Shown one piece after another: positions 42,426-51,921 of a stretch of 64,000 bases of DNA. The notes beneath the pieces are model-generated. The model was not told the DNA's origin. It made no database searches and saw nothing but the letters and a program-made list of their open reading frames with translations. Source of the DNA: Sedimenticola hydrogenitrophicus (GTDB lineage: Bacteria; Pseudomonadota; Gammaproteobacteria; Chromatiales; Chromatiaceae); the NCBI RefSeq assembly GCF_029017505.1, contig NZ_JAQGEI010000019.1, positions 35,384 through 99,383 on the forward strand. The letters run 5' to 3'. The stretch's first letter is position 1. Each line of letters opens with the position of its first letter. The translations under genes were made by a program, and so were the position numbers.

Positions 42426-44126
42426 ATGTCATATCAGGTGCTAGCCCGCAAGTGGCGTCCGCGGATATTCAGTGAACTGGTGGGGCAGGCGCATGTCGTG
42501 CGCGCGCTCAGCAATGCCCTGGACAACGACCGGCTGCATCACGCCTACCTGTTCACCGGCACCCGGGGGGTCGGCAAGACCACCCTGGCGCGGATCTTCG
42601 CCAAATCGCTCAATTGCGAACACGGCGTCGGTTCCACCCCCTGCGGACAATGCAGTATCTGCCGCGAGATCGACGAGGGGCGCTTTGTCGATCTGCTGGA
42701 AGTGGACGCCGCCTCACGCACCAAGGTCGATCAGACCCGGGAGCTGCTGGAGAACGTCCCCTATGCGCCGGTCAGGGGCCGCTACAAGGTCTATCTGATC
42801 GACGAGGTCCACATGTTCTCCGACAGTAGCTTCAACGCCCTGTTGAAGACCCTGGAGGAGCCGCCGCCGCATGTGAAATTCCTCCTCGCCACCACCGATC
42901 CCCAGAAGGTGCCGGTCACGGTCCTGTCGCGCTGTCTGCAGTTCAACCTGAAACGGCTGCCGCTGGATCAGATCCAGGCGTATCTGAAGGAGTTGTTGAA
43001 TCGCGAGGGCATTCAGCACGAGGATCGGGCGCTGCTGCTGCTGGCCAAGGGGGCGGACGGCAGCATGCGTGACGCCCTCAGCCTGCTGGATCAGGCGATC
43101 GGCTTTGGCGGCGGCAAGGTGCTGGAGAGTGATGTGCAGGCGATGCTCGGCAGCATCGCCCAGGACCGGGTGCATGACCTGCTGGACGCCCTGGCCGACC
43201 TGGATGCCAACCGGGTGATCGCGCTGGTGGGCGAACTGGCTGAGATGGCGCCGGACTTCGCCGGCGTGCTGCAGGACCTGCTCTCGCTGCTGCACCGGAT
43301 CGCCCTGGTCCAGGCGGTGCCGGACGCCATGGACAACAGCGCCGGCGATGAGGCCCAGGTGCGCACCCTGGCGGAGAAACTGTCGCCCGGGGATGTGCAG
43401 CTGTTTTACCAGATCGGGCTGATCGGGCAACGCGATCTGCCGCTGGCACCGGACCCCCGGGCCGGGTTTGAGATGGTGCTGCTGCGTATGCTGGCCTTCC
43501 GCCCGCAGGGGGATGGGGAACGCCCGGCCAAGGGTCCGGAACGCGACGGGTCGGATAAAAAAAAACGCTCTGAAACGGCTCCGCGAGTCGCTGTAAGCGC
43601 TGCCACAAGGGCCGCGATCAGGCCGGACGCCAAGGCGGCCGGCCAGCCCGCCGCCTTGGCGAGCGTGGCACCCGCCCCGGAGCGCGTGGCGGTGGCGGCC
43701 GCGGCCATCCCGGAGCGTGCCGGGAATCCGGTTGAATTTCGCCACTGGCACCAGGTGGTGGATCTGCTCTCCCTGGGGGGCATCGCCAAGCAGTTGGCCA
43801 ATAATTGTGTCTATGATTACTGGGACGGCGTGACCCTCAGCCTGAAATTGGATCAGGCCCACCAGCACATGCTGGTGGGCAGTACCGAACAGCGGCTGCA
43901 TGCGGCGCTGCAAGCCCATCTCGGGCGCGAGCTCAAGCTGAAGATCACCCCGGAGAGCGTGCAGGCGGCGACCCCGGCCAAGATCCAGGCCCAGGCCGTG
44001 GCCGACCGGCAGCAGGCGGCCGAGGTGGCGATACGCGAAGACCCCATGGTGCTGGCCCTGGAGGCCGGGTTCGGGGCGGCCGTGATCCCGGGTTCGGTAC
44101 GCCCGGTGGATGAGTCAACGGGGTAA
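42426..44126 (+). CDS. dnaX: DNA polymerase III tau/gamma subunit
   Basis: 566 residues (tau). Clamp-loader AAA+ domain: QVLARKWRPRIF at the start, Walker A GTRGVGKT at 45-52, zinc-binding Cys 64, 73, 76 and 79, Walker B VYLIDEVHMF, and SRCLQF. Domain III ends near 375. A Pro/Ala-rich linker and a C-terminal tau domain follow (EFRHWHQVVDLLSLGG). A run of nine A at 43557-43565 lies in the linker; a -1 shift there meets TGA at 43571-43573 and would give a 382-residue gamma form. AGGGAA precedes the ATG. Confidence 0.96.
   Translation: MSYQVLARKWRPRIFSELVGQAHVVRALSNALDNDRLHHAYLFTGTRGVGKTTLARIFAKSLNCEHGVGSTPCGQCSICREIDEGRFVDLLEVDAASRTKVDQTRELLENVPYAPVRGRYKVYLIDEVHMFSDSSFNALLKTLEEPPPHVKFLLATTDPQKVPVTVLSRCLQFNLKRLPLDQIQAYLKELLNREGIQHEDRALLLLAKGADGSMRDALSLLDQAIGFGGGKVLESDVQAMLGSIAQDRVHDLLDALADLDANRVIALVGELAEMAPDFAGVLQDLLSLLHRIALVQAVPDAMDNSAGDEAQVRTLAEKLSPGDVQLFYQIGLIGQRDLPLAPDPRAGFEMVLLRMLAFRPQGDGERPAKGPERDGSDKKKRSETAPRVAVSAATRAAIRPDAKAAGQPAALASVAPAPERVAVAAAAIPERAGNPVEFRHWHQVVDLLSLGGIAKQLANNCVYDYWDGVTLSLKLDQAHQHMLVGSTEQRLHAALQAHLGRELKLKITPESVQAATPAKIQAQAVADRQQAAEVAIREDPMVLALEAGFGAAVIPGSVRPVDESTG
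43557..43573 (+). promoter_or_regulatory. Predicted -1 frameshift site in dnaX
   Basis: In frame the run reads Asp 377 then three AAA Lys codons. Slipping back one base gives ACG, CTC, TGA, ending gamma two codons later. Placement just after domain III equals that in E. coli dnaX. A9 runs can also cause transcriptional slippage. Confidence 0.65.
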
Positions 44127-44193
44127 TCCCCCGGTCTACCGGGGGTAGTTAACTGTAAAGAGACAGCATTTTACTTTATCGAGGAATATCGGA

Positions 44194-44517
44194 ATGAAAG
44201 GCGGTTTAGGCAACATCATGAAGCAGGCCCAGAAGATGCAGGCGGATCTGCAGAAGGCGCAGGAGCGCCTGGCCAAAGAGGAGGTGACCGGTGAGTCCGG
44301 CGGCGGACTGGTCAAGGTCACTCTGAATGGCAAGCACGAGGTGCGCCGGGTCGAGATCGACGAGTCGCTGCTGGGTGACGACAAGGAGATGCTGGAGGAT
44401 CTGGTGGCCGCGGCGATGAACGACGCCGTGCACAAGGTGGCCGAGAAGACCCAGAACAGCATGAGCGACGTCACCTCCGGTATGGGGCTGCCCCCCGGTT
44501 TCAAGCTGCCGTTCTAG
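44194..44517 (+). CDS. ybaB: YbaB/EbfC nucleoid-associated protein
   Basis: 107 residues, the usual length. It starts [16 protein letters not shown], with an N-terminal helix, a central beta segment ([21 protein letters not shown]), and the C-terminal [12 protein letters not shown] signature. It is a dimeric DNA-binding protein of the cytoplasm. It lies between dnaX and recR, as in most gammaproteobacteria, and is 13 bp from recR, so the three form an operon. Confidence 0.95.
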   Translation: MKGGLGNIMKQAQKMQADLQKAQERLAKEEVTGESGGGLVKVTLNGKHEVRRVEIDESLLGDDKEMLEDLVAAAMNDAVHKVAEKTQNSMSDVTSGMGLPPGFKLPF

Positions 44518-44530
44518 GCTGGCTCTGACC

Positions 44531-45127
44531 ATGTCCAATCGTCCGCTGCTGGAACAGTTGATGGAGGCCCTGCGCTGTCTACCCGGGGTGGGGCCGAAAT
44601 CCGCCCAGCGGATGGCGTTCTATCTGCTGGAGCGTGACCGGGAGGGCGGCCGGCTGCTGTCGCGGGTACTGGGCGAATCGATGGAGCGCATCGGCCATTG
44701 CAGCCGCTGCCGCACCCTCAGCGAGACTAATATCTGCAGCCTCTGCGGCAACCCGCGGCGGGATGACAGTCAACTCTGTGTGGTGGAGACCCCTGCCGAG
44801 GTGGTGGCCATTGAACAGGCCACCGATTTTCGCGGGCGCTATTTCGTGCTGGGCGGACACCTGTCGCCGCTGGACGGGATCGGCCCCCGGGAGATCGGCC
44901 TGGACCTGTTTGACCGGCGGCTGGCCGAGGGCCATATCCAGGAACTGATCCTGGCCACCAATCCCACCGTCGAGGGCGAGGCCACCGCCCACTATATCGG
45001 TGAGATGGCGCGGGCGAGGGGGGTCCGGGTGACCCGGATCGCCCACGGCGTCCCCCTGGGGGGGGATCTGGAGTACGTGGACGGGGGCACCCTCTCCCAC
45101 GCCTTCAGCGGCCGCCGGGAGTTTTGA
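44531..45127 (+). CDS. recR: Recombination protein RecR
   Basis: 198 residues. A helix-hairpin-helix ([20 protein letters not shown]) is followed by a C4 zinc finger near 57-72 ([16 protein letters not shown]), a Toprim domain ([15 protein letters not shown], later [15 protein letters not shown]) and the C-terminal ALSGR-like end (HAFSGRREF). It loads RecA on gapped DNA with RecO/RecF. It is the last gene of the dnaX operon. Confidence 0.96.
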   Translation: MSNRPLLEQLMEALRCLPGVGPKSAQRMAFYLLERDREGGRLLSRVLGESMERIGHCSRCRTLSETNICSLCGNPRRDDSQLCVVETPAEVVAIEQATDFRGRYFVLGGHLSPLDGIGPREIGLDLFDRRLAEGHIQELILATNPTVEGEATAHYIGEMARARGVRVTRIAHGVPLGGDLEYVDGGTLSHAFSGRREF

Positions 45128-45204
45128 ACCATGCGGGTGGCGTTCCTGTCTATCCATCCAATGGGCGGCCTCCAGGCTGATCACTCCCACTGTTCGGTAT
45201 CCGC

Positions 45205-45516
45205 ATGATCAACACCATCGGCAGCGCCTCTTACGATCCCGCCATCGCCCGCTCGCTGGTCCCTGTCCAGCCGGCCGCTCGGGGCGATGACCCGTCGCGC
45301 CGCGCCGCTCCGCCGTTGCCACCCCGGGCCGTCGTCCCGGCCGGCGAACTGCGCACCGGACTGGAGGGCCGGGCCGGCCTGATCTACCAGCAGAACCTCA
45401 TGGACGACGGCATCAATGCCAAAAACCGCCAGGCCATCCGCGCCTATCGCACCCTCGAAGACGCCGAAGAGCGGGAGAAGGTGAGCCGTATGCTGGGGGT
45501 GGATGAATATGCCTGA
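45205..45516 (+). CDS. Hypothetical protein, 103 residues
   Basis: Not recognised. The N-terminal half is low in structure and rich in Pro, Arg and Ala (RRAAPPLPPRAVVPAGEL). The C-terminal half is helical and charged (NAKNRQAIRAYRTLEDAEEREKV, quoted only in outline) and ends MLGVDEYA. There is no signal peptide or metal motif. The C-terminal pattern suggests a small protein-interaction helix. It follows recR by 77 bp on the same strand. Codon use fits the host. Confidence 0.6.
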   Translation: MINTIGSASYDPAIARSLVPVQPAARGDDPSRRAAPPLPPRAVVPAGELRTGLEGRAGLIYQQNLMDDGINAKNRQAIRAYRTLEDAEEREKVSRMLGVDEYA

Positions 45517-45992
45517 CAACGCATCAGTTCCACTGACCGGCCCCCACCCCATCGGGCGGTGACTCATGATACGGGCTCGCGAAAAAAATAAATTCCGGTA
45601 TTCGGTCGCCACTGACCCCCTCCGTCTGCGTTACGCTTTTTGGCAAGGGCAGTTTCGTAGGGTGCCGGTGAGCTTGCGAACCGCACCAAAAAAGGGACGG
45701 ATTCTCCCGCAGGGGTCGGAGTCAAGCCGTACACCAGCGGTGGGAAATGCTTCCATGACCGGGCGGCTTGACTCCGACCCCTTCACATCCTGACTTCGCG
45801 CGCTATCACCTGTTAATGTTGCTCCTCTCCTTTTGCCTGTAAACCGCTAGCGGTGCATTTCTTTTTCGGATAATTGTCTGGATAAAGTTCTGTGCCTGCG
45901 CTACGTTTAGTATCAGTTGTGACGAAACAAAAATAATGCTTCGCCGACCGGCTTCGACATAAACAACTCGCCAATCGCACTGGAACCAAGAC
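45517..45992. repeat. Chain of three repeat fragments before glutamate dehydrogenase
   Basis: 45573-45649 is a left-half copy of the AGGGCTCGCG element at 21531. 45656-45690 is a half copy of the GGTGAGCTTGCGAACCGCA family. 45712-45781 is a complete GGGGTCGGAGTCAAGCCG palindrome with 18-bp perfect ends. The remaining 210 bp to 45992 is AT-richer and should hold the dehydrogenase promoter. Confidence 0.75.
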
Positions 45993-48900
45993 ATGATGAA
46001 ACACAAGGGGAATCCCCTGCTGCAGCAATTGCTGGACAACCTGGCCGGATATCCCGATTCCGGATTCACCCCGGAGGAACGCACCCAGATCGAACAGATG
46101 CTGGGTTTATATTATCGTCACATCTCGGCGGTGGACCTGGAGTCCTCCACGATCGCCGACCTGGTGGGGGCGGTTATCGCCCACTGGCAGTTGCTGAAGG
46201 CGCGCAAGGGGGATGAACCGTCGGTGCGGGTCTATAACCCCAACTTTCAAGAGCACGGCTGGCAGAGCCCCCACACCATCATCGAGGTCGTCGCCACCGA
46301 CCGGGTGTTCCTGGTGGATTCGCTCTCCATGGGTCTCAATCGGCAGGGGCTGACGATTCACCTGACTATCCATCCCCTGGTACGCACCGTGCGGGACAGC
46401 GCGGGACGCCTGCAGGAGATCAGGGCGCCAGGAGAGAAGGGGGGCGAGAAGGAGGGCGTGGTGGAGTCCCTGATCCACTTCGAAGTGGAGCGGCAGCTCT
46501 CCGCCGATGTGCTGCATGGGCTGGAAACGATGATTCGCGATGTGATCCGTGACGTCACCCACGCCAATACCGACTGGCAGGAGATAAAACAGCGGGTCAC
46601 CGCGATCAGCGAAATCCTCGACCGGGATAAACTGCCGATCGATGCCACGAAGCAGTTTGAAGCCGGTGAGTTTCTCAAATGGATCAATAACGAGCATTTC
46701 ACCTTCCTGGCCTATTGCGAATTCGATCTGGTCGGTACGGGGGAGGCCCCGGCGCTGCAGCTCAACAGCACCTCGCAGTTGGGGCTTTTTCGCGAATCCT
46801 GCCTCAATGACCAGCAGGCGGGGGCAGTCATACCGGTGGCCGGTGAATCCGCTATCGCCAGCCAGGAATTCCTGGTGGTGACCAAGTCCAATGCCAAGTC
46901 CACGGTACACCGCCCCGCCTACATGGATTTTATCGGCATCAAGCGTTTCAACCGGCAGGGCGAGGTGGATGGGCTCTATTGCCTGCTGGGCCTGTTTACC
47001 TCCGTGGCCTACAACAGCCCGCCGAAGGACATACCGCTGCTGCGGCAGAAGACCCGCGAGGTGATTCGACGCGCCGGTCTCTCCGCTTCCAGCCACTCGG
47101 GCAAGGCGCTGGACAACATCCTCGCTACCTTCCCGCGCGATGCACTGTTCCAGACCCCGGTGGATGAGCTGGAACGGCTGGCGATGGGTATCCTCGGTCT
47201 GCAGGAACGGCAGCGCACCCGCCTGTTCGTCACCCGGGACCTGTTCAAGCGCTTCTACTCCTGTCTGATCTACCTGCCCCGGGAACGCTACTCAAGGCGG
47301 TTGCGGCTGGCGGTCCAGAAGGTGCTGGTGAATGCACTGAACGGGACCGAGGTCGAATTCAGCACCCAGTTCACCGAATCGACCCTGGCGCGTATCCATC
47401 TGATCATCCACACGCCGGTCGGCGAGGAGATGGCGTGCAACCCGGCGGAGTTGGAGTCGCTGGTCATCGGCGCCACCACCACCTGGCGCGATGAACTGCA
47501 TACCGCGCTCATCGAACAGTACGGCGAGGCGCAGGGTTCGGAGTATTACAAGATCTATGAGAACGCCTTCCCGAGCGGTTTTCGCGAAGACTTCTATCCG
47601 CGCACCGCGGCGGCCGATGTGGCGCGGATCGAACAGGCACGGCAGAGCGGTCATCTGGGCCTCCACTTCTACCGCCCGATACTCGAATCCTCCGAGTATG
47701 TTCATTGCCGGCTCTACTTTGCGGACAATCCGGTGCCGCTCTCGGATGTGATACCGATCCTGGAGAATATGGGCCTGACGGTATTCGGCGAACGGCCCTA
47801 TCGGGTTCGCCATCGGGGTGGACACGTCTGGATACACGACTTCTCCATGCGCTACGCCGGCGGTCACGAACACCTGACCGACGAGATCAGCCGGCTGTTC
47901 CAGGAGGCATTCCTCAAGGTCTGGGAGGGCGAGGTCGACAATGACGGCTTCAATCAGCTGGTGCTGGATGCCGGGCTGATGTGGAAGGAGGTGGTGTTGC
48001 TGCGCGCCTATTCGCGCTATTTGAAACAGATCCATTTCCCCTTCAGCCGCTCCTACATCATCGAGAGTCTGACCCGCAACGCCGATATCACCCGCTTGCT
48101 GGTGGACCTATTCAATCTCAAGTTCAACCCGGCGCGCAAGGCGAGGGCATCGCAGATCGACGCCATCCTGCAGAAGATCGACACCCAGCTCGAAGCGGTG
48201 GCCAGCCTGGATCAGGACCGCATCCTGCGCAGCTATGTCAACATCATCCAGTCCACCCTGCGCAGCAACTTCTTCCAACCGGACGCCGAAGGGCGGCTCA
48301 AGTCCTACATCTCGTTCAAGGTCGACCCGCGCCAGGTGAGTGGCATGCCCCTGCCGATGCCGATGTTCGAGATCTTTGTCTTCTCCTCGCGCATGGAGGG
48401 GGTGCACCTGCGCGGCGGCAAGGTGGCCCGTGGCGGACTGCGCTGGTCCGACCGGATGGAGGATTTCCGCACCGAGGTGCTGGGCCTGATGAAGGCGCAG
48501 ATGGTGAAGAACACGGTGATCGTGCCGGTCGGTTCCAAGGGCGGCTTTATCGTCAAACGCCCCCTGGAGGGACTGGAGCGCGAGCAGATGATGGAAGAGG
48601 TGGTGTACTGTTATCGCACCCTGCTCAAGGGGATGCTGGATATCACCGACAACCTGAAGGATGGCAAGGTGCTGCCACCGGTCGACGTGGCGCGCTACGA
48701 CGAGGATGACCCCTATCTGGTGGTGGCGGCGGACAAGGGAACCGCCACTTTCTCCGACATCGCCAACGGCTTGGCCGCCGAGTACGGCTACTGGCTGGGG
48801 GATGCCTTCGCCTCCGGCGGCTCGGTCGGCTATGACCACAAAAAGATGGGCATCACCGCGCGTGGCGCCTGGGAATCGGTCAAACGCAATTTCCGCGAGC

Positions 48901-50831
48901 TGGGGGTCGACATCCAGAACAGCGATTTCCGCGTGTTGGGGATCGGTGACATGTCGGGTGACGTGTTCGGCAACGGCATGCTGCTGTCCCGGCATATCAA
49001 GCTGGTGGCGGCGTTCAACCACCAGCACATCTTCCTCGATCCGGATCCCGATCCGGAGCGCTCATACAAGGAGCGCAAGCGGCTGTTCAAGCTGGCACGC
49101 TCCAGCTGGACCGACTACGACAAAGGCCTGCTGTCGGCGGGTGGCGGCATCTTCCCACGCAGCGCCAAGTCCATCACCCTGAGCGATGAGGTGAAGGCGA
49201 TGACCGGCGCCAAGGTGGACCGGATGACGCCCACCGAACTGATCAGCCTGCTGCTCAAGTCCCCGGTCGATCTGATCTGGAACGGCGGTATCGGCACCTA
49301 TATCAAATCCGAACTGGAGAGCCACGGGGACGTCGGCGACAAGGCCAACGATTCGCTGCGGGTGAACGGCAACGAGCTGCGCTGCAAGGTGGTGGGCGAG
49401 GGCGGCAACCTGGGCGTCACCCAGCTGGGGCGGATCGAGTTTGCCAACAAGGGCGGGCTGATTTATACCGACGCCATCGACAACTCGGCCGGGGTCGACT
49501 GTTCCGACCACGAGGTCAACATCAAGATCCTCCTGGGCCAGGTGGTGGCCAACGGCGACATGACCGAAAAACAGCGCAACAGACTGCTGGTGCAGATGAC
49601 CGACGAGGTGGCCGAACTGGTACTGGCGGACAACTACGCCCAGACCCAGTCGATCAGTATGGTGTTCTCCGAGGCGCCCGAGCGTCTCAACGAACATAGC
49701 CGCTTCATTGACTTTCTGGAGGGCGAAGGGCGGCTCAATCGGGCGCTGGAGTATCTGCCCAGCAAAAAGGTGATCGCCGAACGCCATGCGGAGAAGCGCG
49801 GCCTCACCAAACCGGAAGTGGCGGTCCTGCTCGCCTACAGCAAAATGACCTACTTCGATGCCCTGATCCACTCCGATATCCCGGATGATGAATTCCTCGA
49901 AGTCGAGCTGATGGACTACTTCCCCAAGGCCCTGGGTGAGCGCTTCAGCAAGGAGATGCGCTCGCATCAGCTGAAGCGGGAGATCATCTCCACCCACCTG
50001 ACCAACAGCATCGTGGATCACATCGGCCCCGGATTCGGCTTCCGCGTGCGCGAGGAGGTGGGGACCAATATCGCCGGGGTCACCCGCGCCTATCTGTCGG
50101 CCAGCAAGATCTTCTCCACCGATCAGCTGTGGCGTGAGATCGAGGCGCTGGATAACCAGGTGGCCGCCTCGGTGCAACTGGAGATGATGCGCATGATGGC
50201 CCGCCTGCTGGAGCAGAGCGTGCTGTGGATACTGCGGTCGCGTCAGAAAATCGTGGTACGCGACCTGGTGGATTACTTCCAGGAAGGGGTCCAGGAGCTG
50301 CTGGAGCAGATGCCGAAACCCCTCGCCTCCAAGGATCGGCTGACCCTGAACCGGCAGATCAAATATTACCTGAACGCCGGCGTGCCCCGCGAAGTGGCGC
50401 AACAGGTGAGCCGCACCGTGATGCTGGCATCGGCCATGGATCTGGTGGAGGTCGCCAGGCAGCGAAAGCGGCAGATCCAGGTGGTCGCCTCCCTCTATTA
50501 CAACCTCGGTTCCACCCTGGAATTTCACTGGGTGCGTGACCAGATCGCCAAGCTGGCGGAGCAGAGCCACTGGCACAGCATGGCCAAGACACGCCTGATC
50601 AATACCCTGAACCGGCACCAGCGGGAGCTCACTTCGCAGATACTGGCCACCACCGTGAAGAAACAGAAAAACGCCAGGAAGATGATCGAGCAGTGGGCCG
50701 AAGAGTACCGCTTCGCCTACAATCGGCATCAGAGAACCATTACCGACCTGAAGGCCCGCACCTCGGTCGATTTTGCCATGATGTCCGTGGTGGTGGCGGG
50801 GGTCGGCACCCTGTTGAAATCGGATATCTAG
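45993..50831 (+). CDS. gdhB: NAD-specific glutamate dehydrogenase, large (GDH-180) type
   Basis: 1612 residues, the length of the 180-kDa class. A long N-terminal regulatory half with ACT-like segments precedes the catalytic domain, which begins near RGGKVARGGLRWSDRMEDFR (about 805-825) with the catalytic Lys in VPVGSKGGF. The nucleotide-binding part lies near VLGIGDMSGDVFGNGML. It oxidatively deaminates glutamate to 2-oxoglutarate with NAD+, and GDH-180 enzymes are often allosterically regulated. It starts at ATG 45993 or the adjacent 45996. It is monocistronic and followed by repeats. Confidence 0.95.
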   Translation: MMKHKGNPLLQQLLDNLAGYPDSGFTPEERTQIEQMLGLYYRHISAVDLESSTIADLVGAVIAHWQLLKARKGDEPSVRVYNPNFQEHGWQSPHTIIEVVATDRVFLVDSLSMGLNRQGLTIHLTIHPLVRTVRDSAGRLQEIRAPGEKGGEKEGVVESLIHFEVERQLSADVLHGLETMIRDVIRDVTHANTDWQEIKQRVTAISEILDRDKLPIDATKQFEAGEFLKWINNEHFTFLAYCEFDLVGTGEAPALQLNSTSQLGLFRESCLNDQQAGAVIPVAGESAIASQEFLVVTKSNAKSTVHRPAYMDFIGIKRFNRQGEVDGLYCLLGLFTSVAYNSPPKDIPLLRQKTREVIRRAGLSASSHSGKALDNILATFPRDALFQTPVDELERLAMGILGLQERQRTRLFVTRDLFKRFYSCLIYLPRERYSRRLRLAVQKVLVNALNGTEVEFSTQFTESTLARIHLIIHTPVGEEMACNPAELESLVIGATTTWRDELHTALIEQYGEAQGSEYYKIYENAFPSGFREDFYPRTAAADVARIEQARQSGHLGLHFYRPILESSEYVHCRLYFADNPVPLSDVIPILENMGLTVFGERPYRVRHRGGHVWIHDFSMRYAGGHEHLTDEISRLFQEAFLKVWEGEVDNDGFNQLVLDAGLMWKEVVLLRAYSRYLKQIHFPFSRSYIIESLTRNADITRLLVDLFNLKFNPARKARASQIDAILQKIDTQLEAVASLDQDRILRSYVNIIQSTLRSNFFQPDAEGRLKSYISFKVDPRQVSGMPLPMPMFEIFVFSSRMEGVHLRGGKVARGGLRWSDRMEDFRTEVLGLMKAQMVKNTVIVPVGSKGGFIVKRPLEGLEREQMMEEVVYCYRTLLKGMLDITDNLKDGKVLPPVDVARYDEDDPYLVVAADKGTATFSDIANGLAAEYGYWLGDAFASGGSVGYDHKKMGITARGAWESVKRNFRELGVDIQNSDFRVLGIGDMSGDVFGNGMLLSRHIKLVAAFNHQHIFLDPDPDPERSYKERKRLFKLARSSWTDYDKGLLSAGGGIFPRSAKSITLSDEVKAMTGAKVDRMTPTELISLLLKSPVDLIWNGGIGTYIKSELESHGDVGDKANDSLRVNGNELRCKVVGEGGNLGVTQLGRIEFANKGGLIYTDAIDNSAGVDCSDHEVNIKILLGQVVANGDMTEKQRNRLLVQMTDEVAELVLADNYAQTQSISMVFSEAPERLNEHSRFIDFLEGEGRLNRALEYLPSKKVIAERHAEKRGLTKPEVAVLLAYSKMTYFDALIHSDIPDDEFLEVELMDYFPKALGERFSKEMRSHQLKREIISTHLTNSIVDHIGPGFGFRVREEVGTNIAGVTRAYLSASKIFSTDQLWREIEALDNQVAASVQLEMMRMMARLLEQSVLWILRSRQKIVVRDLVDYFQEGVQELLEQMPKPLASKDRLTLNRQIKYYLNAGVPREVAQQVSRTVMLASAMDLVEVARQRKRQIQVVASLYYNLGSTLEFHWVRDQIAKLAEQSHWHSMAKTRLINTLNRHQRELTSQILATTVKKQKNARKMIEQWAEEYRFAYNRHQRTITDLKARTSVDFAMMSVVVAGVGTLLKSDI

Positions 50832-51326
50832 GAGAGGGGTGTGGTGAACACCGCGAACCGCATCGATGACCATGGTGCGGTTTGTTTCACTCACCGGATC
50901 CCGCGGCGGATCGATGATCGCGGCGGGGCGGACCGCACCCACTGAACGGCGCCTTATGGATCGTGTTCTACGTGTAGGATGGGTGGAGGCGCACAACCTC
51001 CGTTGTTGGAGACTCTCCGTAGCCAGGGCGCGCCGTAACCCATCTTCGGATGAACCCGGACGATGGGTGACATGCCGGGCGGGTGCCGCTGCACCGATTG
51101 ATGGGTTCCGTCGTTTCTGCTCCACCCGCCCTATGCCCCTGCAAGGACGTAGGGTGGTTAAACGCATCCGCAAAACTAACCCAACCGTTATCAAATCGTG
51201 AACTTTCCGTGATCCAAGCCGGATCTCCCTCCTGTTTAATTACCTCAAGCCAGCCGCCGGGAGCGAATCCGCGTCGCCGCTGGCAATCGTGCCGAAGGGC
51301 GAACAAAACCTCTCAGGGAGAAGATC
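50832..51326. repeat. Repeat-rich intergenic region
   Basis: No gene supported. 50840-50906 is a GATGCGGTGAGT-family palindrome (arms near GCGAACCGCATCG and CACTCACC). 50973-51044 is a GTAGGATGGGTGGAGGCGC palindrome ending ACCCATC, and related fragments continue to about 51172. The last 80 bp before 51327 carry AGGGAGAAG, the ribosome-binding site of the next gene. Confidence 0.7.
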
Positions 51327-51620
51327 ATGTCAAACAAATCCACCGCACTGAAAATCTGCACCATGGCCATCATGTTGTCCGCCGCCGGTATCGCCACCGC
51401 GGCTGAAATGGTCAAGGACGGCTCCGGGCAGCCGGTCATGGGCGTCACCCAGCCGATGATGGCCGACAAGATGGACAAGATGGACAACATGGAAAAGAAA
51501 CCGATGATGGACGACAAGATGGAAAAGAAACCGATGATGGACGACAAGATGGACAAGAAAACCATGATGGATGACAAAATGGAAAAGAAGCCCATGATGG
51601 ACGACAAGATGAAGAAGTAG
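51327..51620 (+). CDS. Secreted pentapeptide MXKDX-repeat protein
   Basis: 97 residues. A signal peptide spans about 1-25 (cleavage after ATAAE). Near-perfect tandem decapeptides follow in the second half (MEKKPMMDDK, repeated four times with small changes, then MKK), each two units of a Met-x-Lys-x-x pattern. This matches the pentapeptide MXKDX-repeat family of proteobacteria, whose function is unknown. The DNA repeat unit is 30 bp, so length variation between strains is likely. GGGAGAAG lies just before the ATG. Confidence 0.85.
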   Translation: MSNKSTALKICTMAIMLSAAGIATAAEMVKDGSGQPVMGVTQPMMADKMDKMDNMEKKPMMDDKMEKKPMMDDKMDKKTMMDDKMEKKPMMDDKMKK

Positions 51621-51921
51621 GGGGTAACCGCTTGGTAGGGTGGGCACGTCGTTTGTGCCCACGCTGACAGGTTTGAATGCGCTATGTTCCTCGTTCCCAC
51701 GCTCCGCGTGGGAATGCATACCCAAGGAGCGAAGCGACGTGCCATCAATCCCGGTCGATAGTTGCCCTCGACCCCGATGGGCACACGCCGGCTTTTTCCT
51801 CGTTCCCACTCTCCACGTGGGAACGCATACAGGGGTCCAGAGCACGTCTTTCAGCCATTAGCCACCCCTCGGAAGGCCATGTATCATGTATCCAGCGCCA
51901 GCGGCAGAGCGAACCTCACCC
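51621..51921. repeat. Dispersed repeats, CGTTCCCACGC type
   Basis: Two copies of a short palindromic unit: 51690-51721 (TCGTTCCCACGCTCCGCGTG) and 51799-51830 (CGTTCCCACTCTCCACGTGG), the second with paired changes that keep the hairpin. A GTAGGGTGGGCAC..GTGCCCAC palindrome lies at 51636-51663. No gene. Confidence 0.75.

Noticed and set aside
41933..42432. Several frames of 60-146 codons across the ffs locus
   Set aside because: They run through the conserved SRP RNA on both strands and have no protein resemblance.
49062..51194. 710-codon minus-strand frame opposite the glutamate dehydrogenase gene
   Set aside because: It is a shadow of the strongly conserved plus-strand gene, a usual effect of high-GC codon use.
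51327..51620. Tandem 30-bp repeats considered as a CRISPR-like array
   Set aside because: The units are contiguous, without spacers, and encode in-frame decapeptides after a signal peptide.
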